NCBI RefSeq assembly: GCF_000577275.2
Contig: NZ_HG916852.1
Location: 2,483,001-2,547,000, forward strand
Reading direction: 5' to 3'
DNA from: Rhizobium favelukesii
GTDB taxonomy: Bacteria > Pseudomonadota > Alphaproteobacteria > Rhizobiales > Rhizobiaceae
Length of the DNA: 64,000 bases
Positions 9,102-22,251 of the stretch are shown here, in pieces. The position numbers were made by a program, and so were the translations under genes. The notes under the pieces are model-generated. The model was not told the origin of the DNA and did not search any database. It worked only from the letters and a program-made list of their open reading frames with translations. Positions within the stretch are counted from its first letter, which is position 1, and each line of letters starts with the position of its first letter.

Positions 9102-9675
9102 CTATCGGGCGTCGCGGGTGAGTAGCACCCACTCGTGTTTTCTGCCGTTTTCGAAGAACGCCACGGCATCAGCGCGCGCCGTCTCCGAAAATCCATTGTT
9201 CTTGTAAAGCGACGGAGCCGCTTGGTTGTAACTTGCTGTGATCAGACTGACCGGCGCGGTTTTTGCCCGCTCGATCTGATCCTCCAGAAGCCTTCGACCG
9301 ATCCCGATGCCGCGCAATGGCTGTGGACACCGAGCGTTCCGATAAACCAGCTTCCAATCACCATCTGCTGCAGATCGATAACCGGTTTCAGCGCCGGGCG
9401 ATCCGCCGGAATGTTGCGTATGCCTTCATCTAGTCCGTAGCCGATCGCGGCTCCCGCGATCTCGCCATGAGCCTCGCCAATCACGGCATCGCGCCAGTTG
9501 CCTTGCCCATCGTCGCCGCGCGGCTTCCGCCGTCCGCGCTGCATCGGGGTGTCGCCGCCACCGCCGCTTCCTTGCTCCGTGAGCGAAAGCCAAGAGGCGA
9601 AGCCGTGAGAGGCGCCAGCTCCGTCGCATCCTCCCGCGCGGCGAGCCGAAGCGAAACGAAGGATCTCATGCTCAA
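9102..9675 (-). pseudogene. GNAT acetyltransferase, broken by at least two frameshifts
   Basis: Pieces of one GNAT protein run through three reading frames in order. Frame one (9675 down to about 9610) gives the N-terminus RSFVSLRLAAREDATELA. Frame two (about 9610 to 9320) gives ASHGFASWLSLTEQ, GNWRDAVIGEAHGEIAGAA and WFIGTLGVHSH. Frame three (about 9315 to 9102) gives the acetyl-CoA-binding RGIGIGRRLLEDQIERA and SLYKNNGFSE. At the second break CATTGCGC replaces an expected CATCTGCGC, a one-base loss. The order of pieces and the Q/RxxGxG/A motif identify the family; substrate unknown. As read, no piece would make a working enzyme. Confidence 0.82.
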
Positions 9676-10313
9676 AGCCCCAGCATCATCCGCACAGTCG
9701 ATTCCATGCCGCGCCCGAGAGCGCGGGTATTTTCAGCGTCAAGGTGGATGCCATCGACCGGCGTCGTCTTCGCCACCGAATTGCCATCGAAGAAGCCGCA
9801 GCCGAGTTCGTCCGCGAGATCACGATAGAGCGTCGGAAGCTTTGTCGATTCCTCGATGCCACCGACAAACGAGGCCGCGAAGGGCACGTTGGCCGTCTCG
9901 CGAATCTTCGGTGGCGCAACGATCAGGATGTCAGGCCCATCGAATTCGAACGGCCAGGCATGATTGCGGATCAACCGCACCAGCCGTGCGATGCCCTGGC
10001 AGGCGGCAAAAGCCGATCCAGCCACGACCGGCTTCATGTCGTTGGTGCCGAGAAGCAGAATGACAAGATCAAGCGGCGCATGCGTCTGCAGGATCGTCGG
10101 CAGGATGCGCGCGCCGTTCCGGTCGCAGTCGGCGAGGTGGTCGTCGAAGGCGGTTGTCCGTCCATTCAATCCTTCGGCGATAACACGCACCTCGTTGCCG
10201 AGTGCCGCCTGGAGCGCACTTGGCCAGCGATCCTTGTAGTCATGACGCCCGATCGTATCGGCGTCATAACCCCAGGTCAGCGAGTCACCATAGCAAAGAA
10301 CGGTCTTCGTCAT
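9672..10313 (-). CDS. SGNH/GDSL-type esterase
   Basis: A 213-residue SGNH hydrolase. Block I is CYGDSLTWGYD near the N-terminus with the nucleophilic serine, block III is LLGTNDMK, and block V is DGIHLD with the catalytic Asp and His near residue 190. No signal peptide is seen, so it is probably cytoplasmic. The ATG at 10313 directly precedes TKTVLCYGDSL and is preferred to an upstream start that would overlap pdhC. Relatives are called arylesterases or lysophospholipase-like; the natural substrate is unknown. It sits 19 bases after pdhC and is a regular guest of rhizobial pdh clusters. Confidence 0.9.
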   Translation of the reverse strand: MTKTVLCYGDSLTWGYDADTIGRHDYKDRWPSALQAALGNEVRVIAEGLNGRTTAFDDHLADCDRNGARILPTILQTHAPLDLVILLLGTNDMKPVVAGSAFAACQGIARLVRLIRNHAWPFEFDGPDILIVAPPKIRETANVPFAASFVGGIEESTKLPTLYRDLADELGCGFFDGNSVAKTTPVDGIHLDAENTRALGRGMESTVRMMLGL

Positions 10314-10332
10314 TTCCGCCTCCGCTCCGGTC

Positions 10333-11685
10333 TCAGACGAGCATACCCATCGGATTTTCGATGTAGCCCTTGAACGCTTGCAACAGCTCGGCACCGAGCG
10401 CACCATCGACGCAGCGATGGTCGGTCGAAAGCGTGACGCTCATCACGGTTGCGATCACCATTTCGCCCTTGCGGACGATGACACGCTGCTCGCCAGCGCC
10501 GACGGCAAGGATCGTTGCATGCGGCGGGTTGATGACGGCTGCGAAGTTCTTCACGCCCATCATGCCCATGTTCGAAACAGACGTCGTGCCGCCCTGATAT
10601 TCCTCAGGCTTCAGCTTGCGATCCTTTGCACGCTTGCCAAGGTCGCGCATCTCGTTGGAGATCACCGACAGGGTCTTTTCCTCGGCCTTGCGGATGATCG
10701 GCGTGATCAGACCGCCCGGGATCGAGACCGCAACGCCGACATCGGCGTGCTTGTGCTTGACCATGTTGGCCTCGGTCCAGGAGACGTTGGCATCCGGAAC
10801 ATCGCGCAGCGCCAGAGCCATGGCCTTGATGACCATGTCGTTGACGGACAGCTTGTAGGAGGCGCCGCCATCCTTGCGGGGAGCCGCGTCGTTGAGCTGG
10901 GCGCGCAGCGCCAGTAGCGCATCGAGCTCGCAATCGACGGTGACGTAGAAGTGCGGCACCGTCTGCTTGGATTCGACGAGGCGCTTGGCGATGACCTTGC
11001 GCATGCCGTCATGCGGCACAAGCTCGTAGGAGCCAGGCTCGAACAGCTTGAGAACGGCTTCTTCCGAAGCGCCCTTGGGTGCAGCAGCCGGAGCCGGTGC
11101 AGCAGCTTGCGTGGCAGCGGCGGCCGCAGCAGCCTTGGCACCACCACCTGTGACAGCGGCTTCCACGTCGCTCTTGACGACGCGGCCATGCGGACCGGAG
11201 CCGGCGATGCCAGACAGATCGATACCGGCTTCCTTCGCCAGACGACGCGCGAGCGGCGAGGAGAAGGCGCGATTGCCACTTGCCGGAGCGGCTGCGGGTG
11301 CAACGACCGGAGCAGGAGCGGCGGCCGCCGGCGCCTGAGCGGCGGATGCCGGTGCGGCTTCAACCTTCGGCGCTGCCGCGCCATCGACCTTTGGAGCCAG
11401 AGCAGCGGAGCCTGCCCCGCTGGCAGCGGCGGACACGTCTTCACCTTCCGCTGCGAGCACGGCGATCAAGGCATTGACCTTGACGCCTTCAGTGCCGGCC
11501 GGAACGACGATCTTGGCAACGGTGCCCTCATCGACGGCTTCGACTTCCATCGTCGCCTTGTCGGTCTCGATCTCTGCAATGACGTCACCCGACTTGACCG
11601 TGTCGCCTTCCTTGACCAGCCACTTGGCGAGGTTGCCCTCTTCCATGGTCGGAGACAGGGAAGGCATCGTGATGTTGATAGGCAT
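10333..11685 (-). CDS. pdhC: Pyruvate dehydrogenase E2, dihydrolipoyl acetyltransferase
   Basis: A 450-residue core subunit of the pyruvate dehydrogenase complex, transferring acetyl from lipoamide to CoA. One N-terminal lipoyl domain has the modified lysine K43 ([13 protein letters not shown]). An Ala/Pro-rich linker leads to the peripheral-subunit-binding domain ([15 protein letters not shown], about residues 145-180). A second Ala/Pro linker precedes the catalytic domain, which ends with [12 protein letters not shown] carrying the catalytic His and Asp. It follows pdhB by 18 bases on the same strand and belongs to the pdhABC operon. Confidence 0.97.
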   Translation of the reverse strand: MPINITMPSLSPTMEEGNLAKWLVKEGDTVKSGDVIAEIETDKATMEVEAVDEGTVAKIVVPAGTEGVKVNALIAVLAAEGEDVSAAASGAGSAALAPKVDGAAAPKVEAAPASAAQAPAAAAPAPVVAPAAAPASGNRAFSSPLARRLAKEAGIDLSGIAGSGPHGRVVKSDVEAAVTGGGAKAAAAAAATQAAAPAPAAAPKGASEEAVLKLFEPGSYELVPHDGMRKVIAKRLVESKQTVPHFYVTVDCELDALLALRAQLNDAAPRKDGGASYKLSVNDMVIKAMALALRDVPDANVSWTEANMVKHKHADVGVAVSIPGGLITPIIRKAEEKTLSVISNEMRDLGKRAKDRKLKPEEYQGGTTSVSNMGMMGVKNFAAVINPPHATILAVGAGEQRVIVRKGEMVIATVMSVTLSTDHRCVDGALGAELLQAFKGYIENPMGMLV

Positions 11686-11703
11686 CGAAATACCCTCCCC
11701 TTG

Positions 11704-13077
<1,374 letters not shown>

Positions 13078-13094
13078 GGGTCGTCCCTCCCCGA

Positions 13095-14141
13095 TTAGAG
13101 CAGAATGTCAGTATAGAGCTCGGATGCATCCGGCTCCGGATCGGACTGGGCGAAGTCGGCGCTATCAGCAACGACATCGCGGACGTCCTTGTCGATCGCC
13201 TTCAGATCGTCTTCGGAGGCCCAGCCCTTTTCGAGTAGGCGCGCACGCACCTGTTCGATCGGATCCTGCTCGGAGCGCATCTTCTGCACTTCCTCCTTGG
13301 TGCGGTACTTCGCCGGGTCGGACATCGAGTGGCCGCGGTAACGGTAGGTGAGCATCTCGAGGATGATCGGCCCCTTGCCCGAACGGCAATGCTCGAGCGC
13401 TTCATCCGCTGCAGCCTTCACCGCACGGACATCCATGCCATCGACCTGGACGCCGGGGATGCCGAAACCGGAGCCACGGAGCGAGTAGTTCGACTGCGCG
13501 GTAGCGCGCGCAGTCGACGTGCCCATGGCGTAGCGGTTGTTTTCGACGATATAGATGATCGGGAGCTTCCAGAGAGCAGCCATATTGAAGCTCTCGTAGA
13601 CCTGGCCCTGGTTGGCGGCACCATCACCGAAATAGGCGACGGAGACGCTGTCATTGCCGCGGTAGCGGTTGGCGAAGGCGAGGCCCGTTCCGAGCGAGAC
13701 CTGGGCACCGACGATGCCATGACCGCCGTAAAAATGCTTCTCCTTAGAGAACATGTGCATCGAGCCGCCCTTGCCGCGCGAATAACCGCTGCGGCGTCCG
13801 GTCAGTTCGGCCATGACGCCGCGCGCGCTCATGCCGGTGGCCAGCATGTGGCCATGGTCGCGATAGGCGGTTATAACCTGATCGCCTTCCTTCTGGGCCA
13901 TCTGCATACCGACGACCACAGCTTCCTGGCCGATGTAGAGGTGACAGAAACCGCCAATGAAGCCCATGCCGTAGAGCTGTCCGGCCTTCTCCTCGAAGCG
14001 GCGGATCAGCAGCATCTCGCGATAGGCCTTCAGCTCCTCATCGCGCGTAAAATCAGCAACAGGACCACCATTGGATGCCTTGTTTGCCGGCTTTGCGCTA
14101 GTTTTACGGCTGGAAACGGTCGCGGTTTTTCGCGGCGCCAT
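13095..14141 (-). CDS. pdhA: Pyruvate dehydrogenase E1 alpha
   Basis: A 348-residue thiamine-diphosphate subunit that decarboxylates pyruvate with PdhB. The ThDP motif [15 protein letters not shown] lies near residue 170, ending in the Asn that binds magnesium. [23 protein letters not shown] and the phosphorylation-loop-like [15 protein letters not shown] are all conserved. The first 25 residues are a basic, low-complexity leader ([17 protein letters not shown]) common in rhizobial copies. It is the first gene of pdhABC; the 146-base gap to ftsB should hold the operon promoter. Confidence 0.97.
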   Translation of the reverse strand: MAPRKTATVSSRKTSAKPANKASNGGPVADFTRDEELKAYREMLLIRRFEEKAGQLYGMGFIGGFCHLYIGQEAVVVGMQMAQKEGDQVITAYRDHGHMLATGMSARGVMAELTGRRSGYSRGKGGSMHMFSKEKHFYGGHGIVGAQVSLGTGLAFANRYRGNDSVSVAYFGDGAANQGQVYESFNMAALWKLPIIYIVENNRYAMGTSTARATAQSNYSLRGSGFGIPGVQVDGMDVRAVKAAADEALEHCRSGKGPIILEMLTYRYRGHSMSDPAKYRTKEEVQKMRSEQDPIEQVRARLLEKGWASEDDLKAIDKDVRDVVADSADFAQSDPEPDASELYTDILL

Positions 14142-14287
14142 TCAACCCTCCCTGTGGGTTTGTCGGTTCTTTGGTGGCGCGTACCATAGGGAAGAAATTT
14201 CGCCGCAGCAATGCCATAAATGCATGGCTCGTATTCGTCAGTAAATTACTGATAAATAAGCATTTATCGAGATTAACTCAATTTCGG

Positions 14288-14608
14288 TTAATTGGAATAG
14301 TGATTGAATATCACGATCTCGTCGGCACGAGAAACATTCAGCTGAAGACGCGCTTTCTCGTCCAGCATGTCCTTGTCCATCGAACCGTCGCTCAGCAGCG
14401 CGACCTGCTTTTCGAGGTGCTCGCGCTTGCCTTTCAGAACCGCCAACTCCCTTTCGCGCGCTATCCGCTGGCGCTCGAACCCCTCGGTTGCCCGCAGACC
14501 GTAATCACCATGAACGCAATGATAGCCGAAGTAGGAAAGAAACGCGATCGTCATCGCCGGAACCACGAAACGACCGATCTTTTTCTTCTTGTGATGCTTT
14601 GTCCACAT
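14288..14608 (-). CDS. ftsB: FtsB/DivIC-type septum formation initiator
   Basis: A 106-residue bitopic membrane protein: a short basic cytoplasmic tail (KHHKKKKIGRF), one membrane helix (VVPAMTIAFLSYFGYHCV, about residues 14-31), then a periplasmic coiled coil of about 50 residues rich in Glu/Lys/Leu (RERELAVLKGKREHLEKQV). This matches FtsB, which with FtsL and FtsQ licenses septal peptidoglycan synthesis. Placement between eno and pdhA is the conserved alphaproteobacterial arrangement. Sequence conservation in this family is weak, so the call relies on architecture and synteny. Confidence 0.85.
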   Translation of the reverse strand: MWTKHHKKKKIGRFVVPAMTIAFLSYFGYHCVHGDYGLRATEGFERQRIARERELAVLKGKREHLEKQVALLSDGSMDKDMLDEKARLQLNVSRADEIVIFNHYSN

Positions 14609-14693
14609 AAACGCACGCTCGAACGCATTACCTCGATGCGTTCAAGCCTACCGGGCAGAGATTAACTGTCCGTTGACTATGAAAAATCGGGCA

Positions 14694-14724
14694 AGAAAAA
14701 ACCCGCGCCTTTTGAGGCGCGGGT
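14694..14724 (-). terminator. Intrinsic terminator of eno
   Basis: A perfect 10-bp stem, ACCCGCGCCT/AGGCGCGGGT, with a 4-base loop lies at 14701-14724. Read on the minus strand, a run of six T residues follows directly. It begins about 25 bases after the eno stop and so ends eno transcription before ftsB. Confidence 0.92.
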
Positions 14725-14750
14725 TCGAAGTCGTTAAAAATCAGATGCGA

Positions 14751-16446
<1,696 letters not shown>

Positions 16447-18291
16447 ATGAAACTCAATATTGCTCGCAGCCTTGCCATCTTCGCGGCCGTCGTCACCGCG
16501 GGATTGATCACTTCGATCGGCATACAGAATTACGCCTTCAACAAGCTGCGGGTGAACGGCGAAATGTATAAGCAGATCGTCTACGGCAAGGATCTCGTCG
16601 CCGATATCCTGCCGCCGCCTCTCTACATCGTCGAATCCTACATGCTTGCACTTGAGGCGGTGCAGCGTCCTGAAGTCGCGCGGAAGAATATCGAGCGCAT
16701 CCAGACTGTCCTGAAGCCCGCCTATGAGGATCGCCGCAAATATTGGTCGGAAACGGCGCTCAGCGCCGATCTCAAGGAAAAACTCCTGAACGACGTCCTC
16801 GTCAAAGGCGACGTCTTCTGGAAGGTGATGGCGGAAGAACTCGCCCCGGCCATTCTCAAGAACGACGCTGCCGTCATCCCGGCGGCCTTCGAGAAGCTTT
16901 CAACGAATTTCCATATTCATGAAGAGGCCGTCAACAAGCTCGTGGACATGGCGAACGCCTTCCTTGCTGCTGCCGAAAAGGATGCTGCCGAACAAACCCG
17001 CATCCTTTCCACGATCACACTTGCGGCAGCCGCTGTCTCGTTTTGCCTGTTGCTCGGCGGCCTCTATGCCTTCCGTCGACGCGCTATCGTGCCGCTCTCG
17101 GCGATGCGCGACTATATGGCGATCCTTGCCGGTGGCGATTATTCGAAGGAAGTGCCCTTCAGCCGCCGCGCCGACGAGATCGGCGCGATGGCGCGCGCCG
17201 TCACCGTCTTCCGTCAATCTGCCGAAGAGCGAAACAATATCCGCGAGCGCCAAGATGCTGAACGCCGGGTGCAGGCACAGCGTGATGCGGTGCTTGCCGC
17301 GACCAAGGCAGAAGAGGAAGCCGCCCGCGAGCGCGTCATTGCAAGCCTGAGCCGCGGTCTGGAGCGCCTTTCCGGCGGCGACCTCACTGTCCAGCTCAGC
17401 GAACCCTTCGAAGCCGCCTACGAAAAGCTGCGCCACGAGTTCAACTCGAGCATCCGCACGCTTTTCGGCGCAATGAAGGAAATCTCGGCCGTCACGAATA
17501 CGGTAAGGACCGGCTCGAGCGAAATCGCCTCGAGCACGGATGATCTGGCCCGGCGAACGGAGCATCAGGCCGCCTCGCTGGAGCAGGCAGCCTCCGCGCT
17601 CGACCAGATCACCGTCACCGTCAAGAACTCATCGGAACGGGCCAATGAAGCGAACGCGGTGATGACGGCGACGAAGGAAAGCGCCAGCTACTCGGCAACC
17701 GTCGTGCACGAGGCGGTGGCCGCGATGGAGAAGATCGAGACATCATCCGCGCAGATCGGCGAGATCATCAACGTCATCGACGAAATCGCCTTCCAGACCA
17801 ACCTCCTCGCGCTCAATGCCGGTGTGGAGGCCGCCCGTGCAGGTGAGGCCGGAAAAGGCTTTGCCGTCGTTGCGCAGGAAGTGCGCGACCTTGCCGGTCG
17901 CTCCGCCAATCTGGCGAAAGAAATCAAACAGTTGATCGAGAGGTCTTCCAGCCAGGTTTCAGCAGGCGTTGGCCTCGTCAACCGCACAGGCGAAGCGCTC
18001 AGCAATATCGATCAGCAGGTTCTGATGGTCACTGCGCTGATCGAGGGGATCGTGCGTTCTTCCTCCGAACAAACCACCGCGCTCCTGGAAGTCAACGCCG
18101 CGGTCAACACGATGGACAGCGTCACGCAGCAGAACGCGGCGATGGTCGAGCAAACCAGCGCCGCCTGCCGAGAGCTCGGCGCCGAGGCAGTGCACCTCAA
18201 TCACCTGCTGTCTCGTTTCCGTCTCGACGATACGGACAACTCCGTGACCAAGGGATATCCCTCCCACAAACGGATGGCGCTTGCCGGTTGA
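16447..18291 (+). CDS. Methyl-accepting chemotaxis protein
   Basis: A 614-residue transmembrane chemoreceptor. TM1 is at about residues 7-25, a helical periplasmic sensor domain covers about 30-190, and TM2 ([20 protein letters not shown]) lies at about 188-207. Two HAMP-like segments follow ([20 protein letters not shown] and [20 protein letters not shown]). The signalling hairpin tip reads [20 protein letters not shown], identifying it as a CheA/CheW-coupled receptor. No C-terminal CheR/CheB-tethering pentapeptide is seen. The sensor domain is mostly helical and its ligand cannot be read from sequence. It stands alone, convergent with kdsA. Confidence 0.95.
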   Translation: MKLNIARSLAIFAAVVTAGLITSIGIQNYAFNKLRVNGEMYKQIVYGKDLVADILPPPLYIVESYMLALEAVQRPEVARKNIERIQTVLKPAYEDRRKYWSETALSADLKEKLLNDVLVKGDVFWKVMAEELAPAILKNDAAVIPAAFEKLSTNFHIHEEAVNKLVDMANAFLAAAEKDAAEQTRILSTITLAAAAVSFCLLLGGLYAFRRRAIVPLSAMRDYMAILAGGDYSKEVPFSRRADEIGAMARAVTVFRQSAEERNNIRERQDAERRVQAQRDAVLAATKAEEEAARERVIASLSRGLERLSGGDLTVQLSEPFEAAYEKLRHEFNSSIRTLFGAMKEISAVTNTVRTGSSEIASSTDDLARRTEHQAASLEQAASALDQITVTVKNSSERANEANAVMTATKESASYSATVVHEAVAAMEKIETSSAQIGEIINVIDEIAFQTNLLALNAGVEAARAGEAGKGFAVVAQEVRDLAGRSANLAKEIKQLIERSSSQVSAGVGLVNRTGEALSNIDQQVLMVTALIEGIVRSSSEQTTALLEVNAAVNTMDSVTQQNAAMVEQTSAACRELGAEAVHLNHLLSRFRLDDTDNSVTKGYPSHKRMALAG

Positions 18292-18313
18292 CGGCCGGCA
18301 CTTTCTGCAGGTT

Positions 18314-19159
18314 TCAGGCCGCCTTGGCGATCACGTCGAAAGCCAGCAGCTTTTCGAGTAGCCGCGGCATATCCTTCAGGCGAACCATGTTCGGCCCGTC
18401 GGACGGCGCATTGTCAGGGTCTTCGTGTGTTTCGATGAAGACGCCGGCGACGCCAACGGCAACGGCTGCCCGTGCCAGCGTCTCCACGAATTCGCGCTGG
18501 CCGCCGGTTGAGCCGCCCTGCCCGCCTGGCTGCTGCACCGAATGCGTGGCGTCAAAGATCACGGGAGCGCCCATCGCCGCCATGATCGGCAGCGAACGCA
18601 TGTCCGAAACCAGCGTGTTGTAGCCGAAGGAGGCGCCACGCTCGCACAGCAGGATATTGGGGTTGCCGGTCGAGTTCAGCTTGTTGAGGACATTCTTCAT
18701 GTCCCAAGGAGCAAGGAACTGGCCCTTCTTGACGTTGATGGTGCGGCCGGTCTTGGCGGCAGCGACCAGCAGGTCGGTCTGGCGGCTGAGGAAGGCCGGG
18801 ATCTGCAGGATGTCGACGACGGTCGCCACCTCGGCGCACTGCTCCTCGGTGTGGATGTCAGTCAGGACCGGAAAGCCGTATTCCTTCTTGAGGTCTGCAA
18901 AGACCTCAAGCGCCGTTTCGAGGCCGATCCCACGCTGAGCCGACAGCGAGGTGCGGTTCGCCTTGTCGAAGGAGGACTTGTAGACGAGGCCGAGACCAAG
19001 CTTGTCGCAGAGTTCCTTTAGCACGCCCGCGACCATGAAGGCATGGTCACGGCTCTCCATCTGGCAGGGCCCAGCAATCAGCGACAGCTGGCCGGCATTG
19101 GAAAAGGTGACGCAGCCGGCGCCTTCGCCAACCACGACTTCGGACTTTGTCTGGCTCAT
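18314..19159 (-). CDS. kdsA: 3-deoxy-8-phosphooctulonate synthase (KDO-8-P synthase)
   Basis: A 281-residue enzyme that condenses phosphoenolpyruvate with arabinose 5-phosphate to make KDO-8-phosphate for the lipopolysaccharide core. Conserved segments are [63 protein letters not shown] and [19 protein letters not shown]. The stretch [18 protein letters not shown] closes the domain. Its ATG overlaps the stop of the upstream VOC gene by four bases. It functions with the lipid A genes found further along the window. Confidence 0.97.
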   Translation of the reverse strand: MSQTKSEVVVGEGAGCVTFSNAGQLSLIAGPCQMESRDHAFMVAGVLKELCDKLGLGLVYKSSFDKANRTSLSAQRGIGLETALEVFADLKKEYGFPVLTDIHTEEQCAEVATVVDILQIPAFLSRQTDLLVAAAKTGRTINVKKGQFLAPWDMKNVLNKLNSTGNPNILLCERGASFGYNTLVSDMRSLPIMAAMGAPVIFDATHSVQQPGGQGGSTGGQREFVETLARAAVAVGVAGVFIETHEDPDNAPSDGPNMVRLKDMPRLLEKLLAFDVIAKAA

Positions 19160-20040
19160 CGTTTCTCCTCAAAGGCGAAGAGCGCGCCCTGCCCGGGAGC
19201 CGCCTTCACCAGAATTCGATTGTTTTTGCGCGTGTAGGTCATCCCGTTAGCAGCCAAATGCGCTTCTGTCACGGCGAGATCGCCAACCTTGAAGACGATG
19301 GCGATGCCGCGCAAGCCGCGATCGGTGGACGCTGCAGGAAGGTCGAAATAGGCATACAATCCATCGGGGGATAGAACGCTGATCCTGGCATTCGGAGCGG
19401 CGACGCTCACGCCGAAGGCGTCGTTGACAATCCCCGGGCCGTGCGCCGCTGCGCGCACGAATGATCCGAACGCCTTCGGATCTGGCGAAACCAGAGCGAT
19501 CTCTGCAATCCCATGGACGCCGTTCGCGTGCACTTGCAGCGCTTTTCGATCGGCCGGCAGCGGATTGACGCGTTGACACGTGAAAAAGAAGAAATCCGGA
19601 GCCCGCAGATCCACCGCGAAAGCGAGCTTGAACGCGGCTGTGGCCTCCGAGCCATCGGGCATCTTCATCGGTCGCTCGAACTGTAGCATCTCGCCGCCAT
19701 TGATCCTTTCGGAAAGGAACCGGGCGTGGTCGCGATCGGCATCTGCGGTCGCGAAGACCACGGCAGAGAATCCATCGTCCCCGCATCGAAACCGAAAGGC
19801 GCGGTCACGCGCGGTGAAGACATTCCCTTTCTTCGCCGACGCCTCGTGCAGTTCCGCGCTGGCGACCCCCAGGGGCTCTAGGTAAGTTTCGTCGGAGAAG
19901 AATATGCAGGCGTTCTCTGTTCCAAACGGATGCCGGGCATCGGGCGCGATGGTGAACCCAAGTTTTCCGAGACGTTCGCGCGCGAGTCCAATATTGGAGA
20001 CCGGCAGCACGATGTGGTCCAGCGGATGTGCTTCGCTCAT
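19156..20040 (-). CDS. VOC-family (glyoxalase-like) protein
   Basis: A 294-residue protein of the vicinal-oxygen-chelate superfamily. The N-terminal half begins [23 protein letters not shown] and continues [16 protein letters not shown] and YLEPLG, the classic glyoxalase-like beta-alpha-beta module with a metal-ligand His and Glu. The second half ([12 protein letters not shown], then [20 protein letters not shown]) is a degenerate second module. Substrate unknown. The ATG at 20040 is chosen; an upstream start at 20088 would intrude into the lexA promoter region. The stop overlaps kdsA by four bases, so the two genes are probably co-transcribed. Confidence 0.85.
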   Translation of the reverse strand: MSEAHPLDHIVLPVSNIGLARERLGKLGFTIAPDARHPFGTENACIFFSDETYLEPLGVASAELHEASAKKGNVFTARDRAFRFRCGDDGFSAVVFATADADRDHARFLSERINGGEMLQFERPMKMPDGSEATAAFKLAFAVDLRAPDFFFFTCQRVNPLPADRKALQVHANGVHGIAEIALVSPDPKAFGSFVRAAAHGPGIVNDAFGVSVAAPNARISVLSPDGLYAYFDLPAASTDRGLRGIAIVFKVGDLAVTEAHLAANGMTYTRKNNRILVKAAPGQGALFAFEEKR

Positions 20041-20175
20041 AGCAAACTCTCCGGAATTTGCGAAGATGTGCGCCGGGTCGCAGGACAATGCAACCCCCTT
20101 CGGCGCTTTCAGTCAAATGAACTGAGAAAACTGAACAAGTTGCGGGCAAGTTTTACGAAAATTTAGGCACTTGCG

Positions 20176-20190
20176 GAACACATATGGAAC
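20176..20190. promoter_or_regulatory. LexA (SOS) box upstream of lexA
   Basis: GAAC at 20176-20179 and GAAC at 20187-20190 are separated by exactly seven bases, the reverse complement of the alphaproteobacterial SOS box GTTC-N7-GTTC. It lies 50 bases before the lexA ATG and predicts autoregulation. A weaker half-conserved site, GTTC-N7-GTTT, follows at 20202-20216. It could also affect the divergent VOC-kdsA pair, whose start is at 20040. Confidence 0.88.
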
Positions 20191-20239
20191 ATATAGTGTC
20201 TGTTCTGGCTTTGTTTCACGACTCTGGGGTTCAACTTCG

Positions 20240-20956
20240 ATGCTGACGCGTAAACAACAGGAGCTTCTTCTCTTCATTCACGAGCGAATGAAGGAGTCCG
20301 GTGTCCCCCCTTCTTTCGATGAAATGAAAGATGCCTTGGACCTCGCGTCGAAGTCAGGCATTCACCGGCTGATTACAGCGCTCGAAGAACGTGGCTTCAT
20401 TCGCCGACTGCCGAATCGGGCCCGCGCCCTGGAGGTCATCAAGCTTCCGGAGGCATATAACCCGAGCTTGCAACCACGCCGCGGCTTTTCGCCGAGCGTC
20501 ATCGAAGGCAGCCTCGGCAAACCGCAGCTTGTTGCGCCGCCGAAGCCGGCAGCACATGCCGACAACGGCAATTCCGCCTCGGTACCGGTTATGGGACGGA
20601 TCGCCGCCGGCGTGCCGATTTCGGCAATCCAGAACAATACTCACGACATCACCGTTCCGGCCGACATGCTTGGCCCGGGCGAGCACTATGCGCTTGAGGT
20701 CAAGGGCGACTCGATGATCGAAGCCGGCATTTTCGATGGCGACACGGTGATCATTCGCAATGGCAGCACCGCAAATCCCGGCGACATCGTTGTCGCGCTC
20801 GTCGATGACGAAGAAGCGACCCTCAAGCGCTTCCGCCGGAAGGGCGCCTCCATTGCGCTCGAGGCCGCGAACCCGGCTTATGAAACGCGTATTTTTGGAC
20901 CCGACCGCGTCAAGGTTCAGGGCAAGCTCGTCGGGCTCATTCGTCGTTATCATTGA
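20240..20956 (+). CDS. lexA: SOS repressor LexA
   Basis: A 238-residue repressor with self-cleavage activity. The N-terminal winged helix starts [17 protein letters not shown] and contains [23 protein letters not shown] linker of about 50 residues follows, longer than in E. coli and usual for rhizobia. The peptidase domain has the cleavage bond A123-G124 (GRIAAGVP), the nucleophile S158 (GDSMIEAG) and the base K196 (EATLKRF). The start at 20240 is standard; upstream in-frame codons run into the operator. It represses SOS genes until RecA filaments trigger cleavage. Confidence 0.97.
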   Translation: MLTRKQQELLLFIHERMKESGVPPSFDEMKDALDLASKSGIHRLITALEERGFIRRLPNRARALEVIKLPEAYNPSLQPRRGFSPSVIEGSLGKPQLVAPPKPAAHADNGNSASVPVMGRIAAGVPISAIQNNTHDITVPADMLGPGEHYALEVKGDSMIEAGIFDGDTVIIRNGSTANPGDIVVALVDDEEATLKRFRRKGASIALEAANPAYETRIFGPDRVKVQGKLVGLIRRYH

Positions 20957-22000
20957 CGACAGGCGGCTCACCGTCAAACGTGCCGCTTCGCCAGTTGTAT
21001 GCCCAATGCCGCATCCAGGGGCGGTCAAGCGTGGTAGTAGGCGGTGACACGATGGTGTTCCCTGTTCGTCTTTGCGTATCTCGGCGGCGCCAGAGCCGCG
21101 ACGCAGGATTTCTCCGGTGAATAGCAGTGCGTCCGGCCGGCATTCGGTCGCACGCAGGCGAGCGGGCGTCACGACGATATCGGCGGTATCGCGCGCAGCG
21201 CCGAAGTAAGCAGGGTTTTCGACGATTGTCAGAACGTAGCTGCTATCGTGCGTGGCGGTGCACCAGGCGTTTTCAGGGAAACAAGGCGGTCTTCAGCGCC
21301 CGTCGCAGAGGCCTGCCGCAACGTATTGCGGGCATTGCGCAATTCCTCAGCCGAGAGTCTTTGAGCTTGGCCTTCGCTGTCCGCCGCCGGACAGGGGTGA
21401 TATTGCATCGCCGAGGTGGAATTGATGCAGTGCCAGCGGTCACGGCGATCCCCTTCCCGACGCTCAACGCAGCCCGTGATCGTCGTGATTATACGCGCGT
21501 CCAATATGACGGTCGCCCTACTCCGTGCTTCGAACTGGGCGGAAAGCGTTCCCACGACACCAATACGCCCGCCAGCGCAAGATTTCGGATCAGTCGGCGG
21601 CGCCCCGGGGACTGCGGCCGGTGCAATCAGGGCGAACGCAACAAACCATGCCCCCAGGCGGATCATTGGCGGGTCACTTGCGAGCTCAAACCAGAGGACG
21701 GCGTCGGCCCGAGGAAGACCGGAGAAAATACGAAGAACCGCCCATGATCCATCTCCGTCGCCACAGCGCGACGAAAACACGAAGAGCAGCCGGGCGGCGC
21801 GGTCGTAAACCACGTTGCCCAGGAGACGAGTGATTGCGTGCTGAAGGCGCGCGGAGGCTTCTAAGCAGATTGAGCCCGAAGAAAAGAACGCTCTGCCATG
21901 CGAGCAAGCGCATCCGCGCCGAGGGGCCTGCCTCACAAAGTGGCTTCAACCCCGGCATGCATCTGCGCCCAAAAACAGCCGCCCTTGCAACCACAATGCA
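20937..22000 (-). pseudogene. comEC: Decayed, internally deleted comEC remnant
   Basis: No intact gene covers this kilobase, but fragments in all three minus frames follow the order of a rhizobial ComEC. Near 21711-21739 the N-terminal FFVFSPVFLG appears, continuing in another frame at 21664-21702 as AVLWFELASDPPMIRLG. RVERREG-like OB-fold residues follow (GCVERREGDRRDRWH, near 21470). From about 21290 to 21080 another frame gives ENAWCTATHDSYVLTIVENP, DIVVTPARLRATECRPDALL and TGEILRR, resembling the C-terminal metallo-beta-lactamase-like domain. The end is DRPWMRHWAYNWRSGTF at about 20960-21010. The roughly 1.3 kb central competence/channel domain is missing. The tail overlaps lexA by 20 bases. 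The left limit is approximate and the identity is inferred from motifs. Confidence 0.6.
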
Positions 22001-22251
22001 AGTTCTTCAGGCTTCAGGCAACAATAATCGATTGAAATCCGAAGGAGAATCGGAAGCCAGAAAAGCCAAGGATAATCATCAGCTTCTGCTATGCGCAGGG
22101 CTCATCGCAGGAGTGCCCAAAAGTTGATACTGCGATGCACAAAATGGCGTCACGGGAACTTGGCATTAGGCGCGCGATCATATAGCTATCGTCGACGACG
22201 CTTAACCCTATGGCGCTTTTATGGCGCCAACCGCCAGTTTGGAGGATCAGA

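Noticed and set aside
7365..9125. Plus-strand open frame of 586 codons opposite lpdA
   Set aside because: Its sequence is the mirror of the conserved lpdA; high GC at third positions keeps the antisense frame open. No family motif or ribosome-binding site.
21229..21666. Possible stand-alone secreted protein of 145 residues (MIRLGAWFVAFALIAPAAV start)
   Set aside because: The hydrophobic start is the first membrane helix of the ComEC remnant and the upstream codons (AVLWFELASDPP) continue the homology; the C-terminal half looks out of frame.
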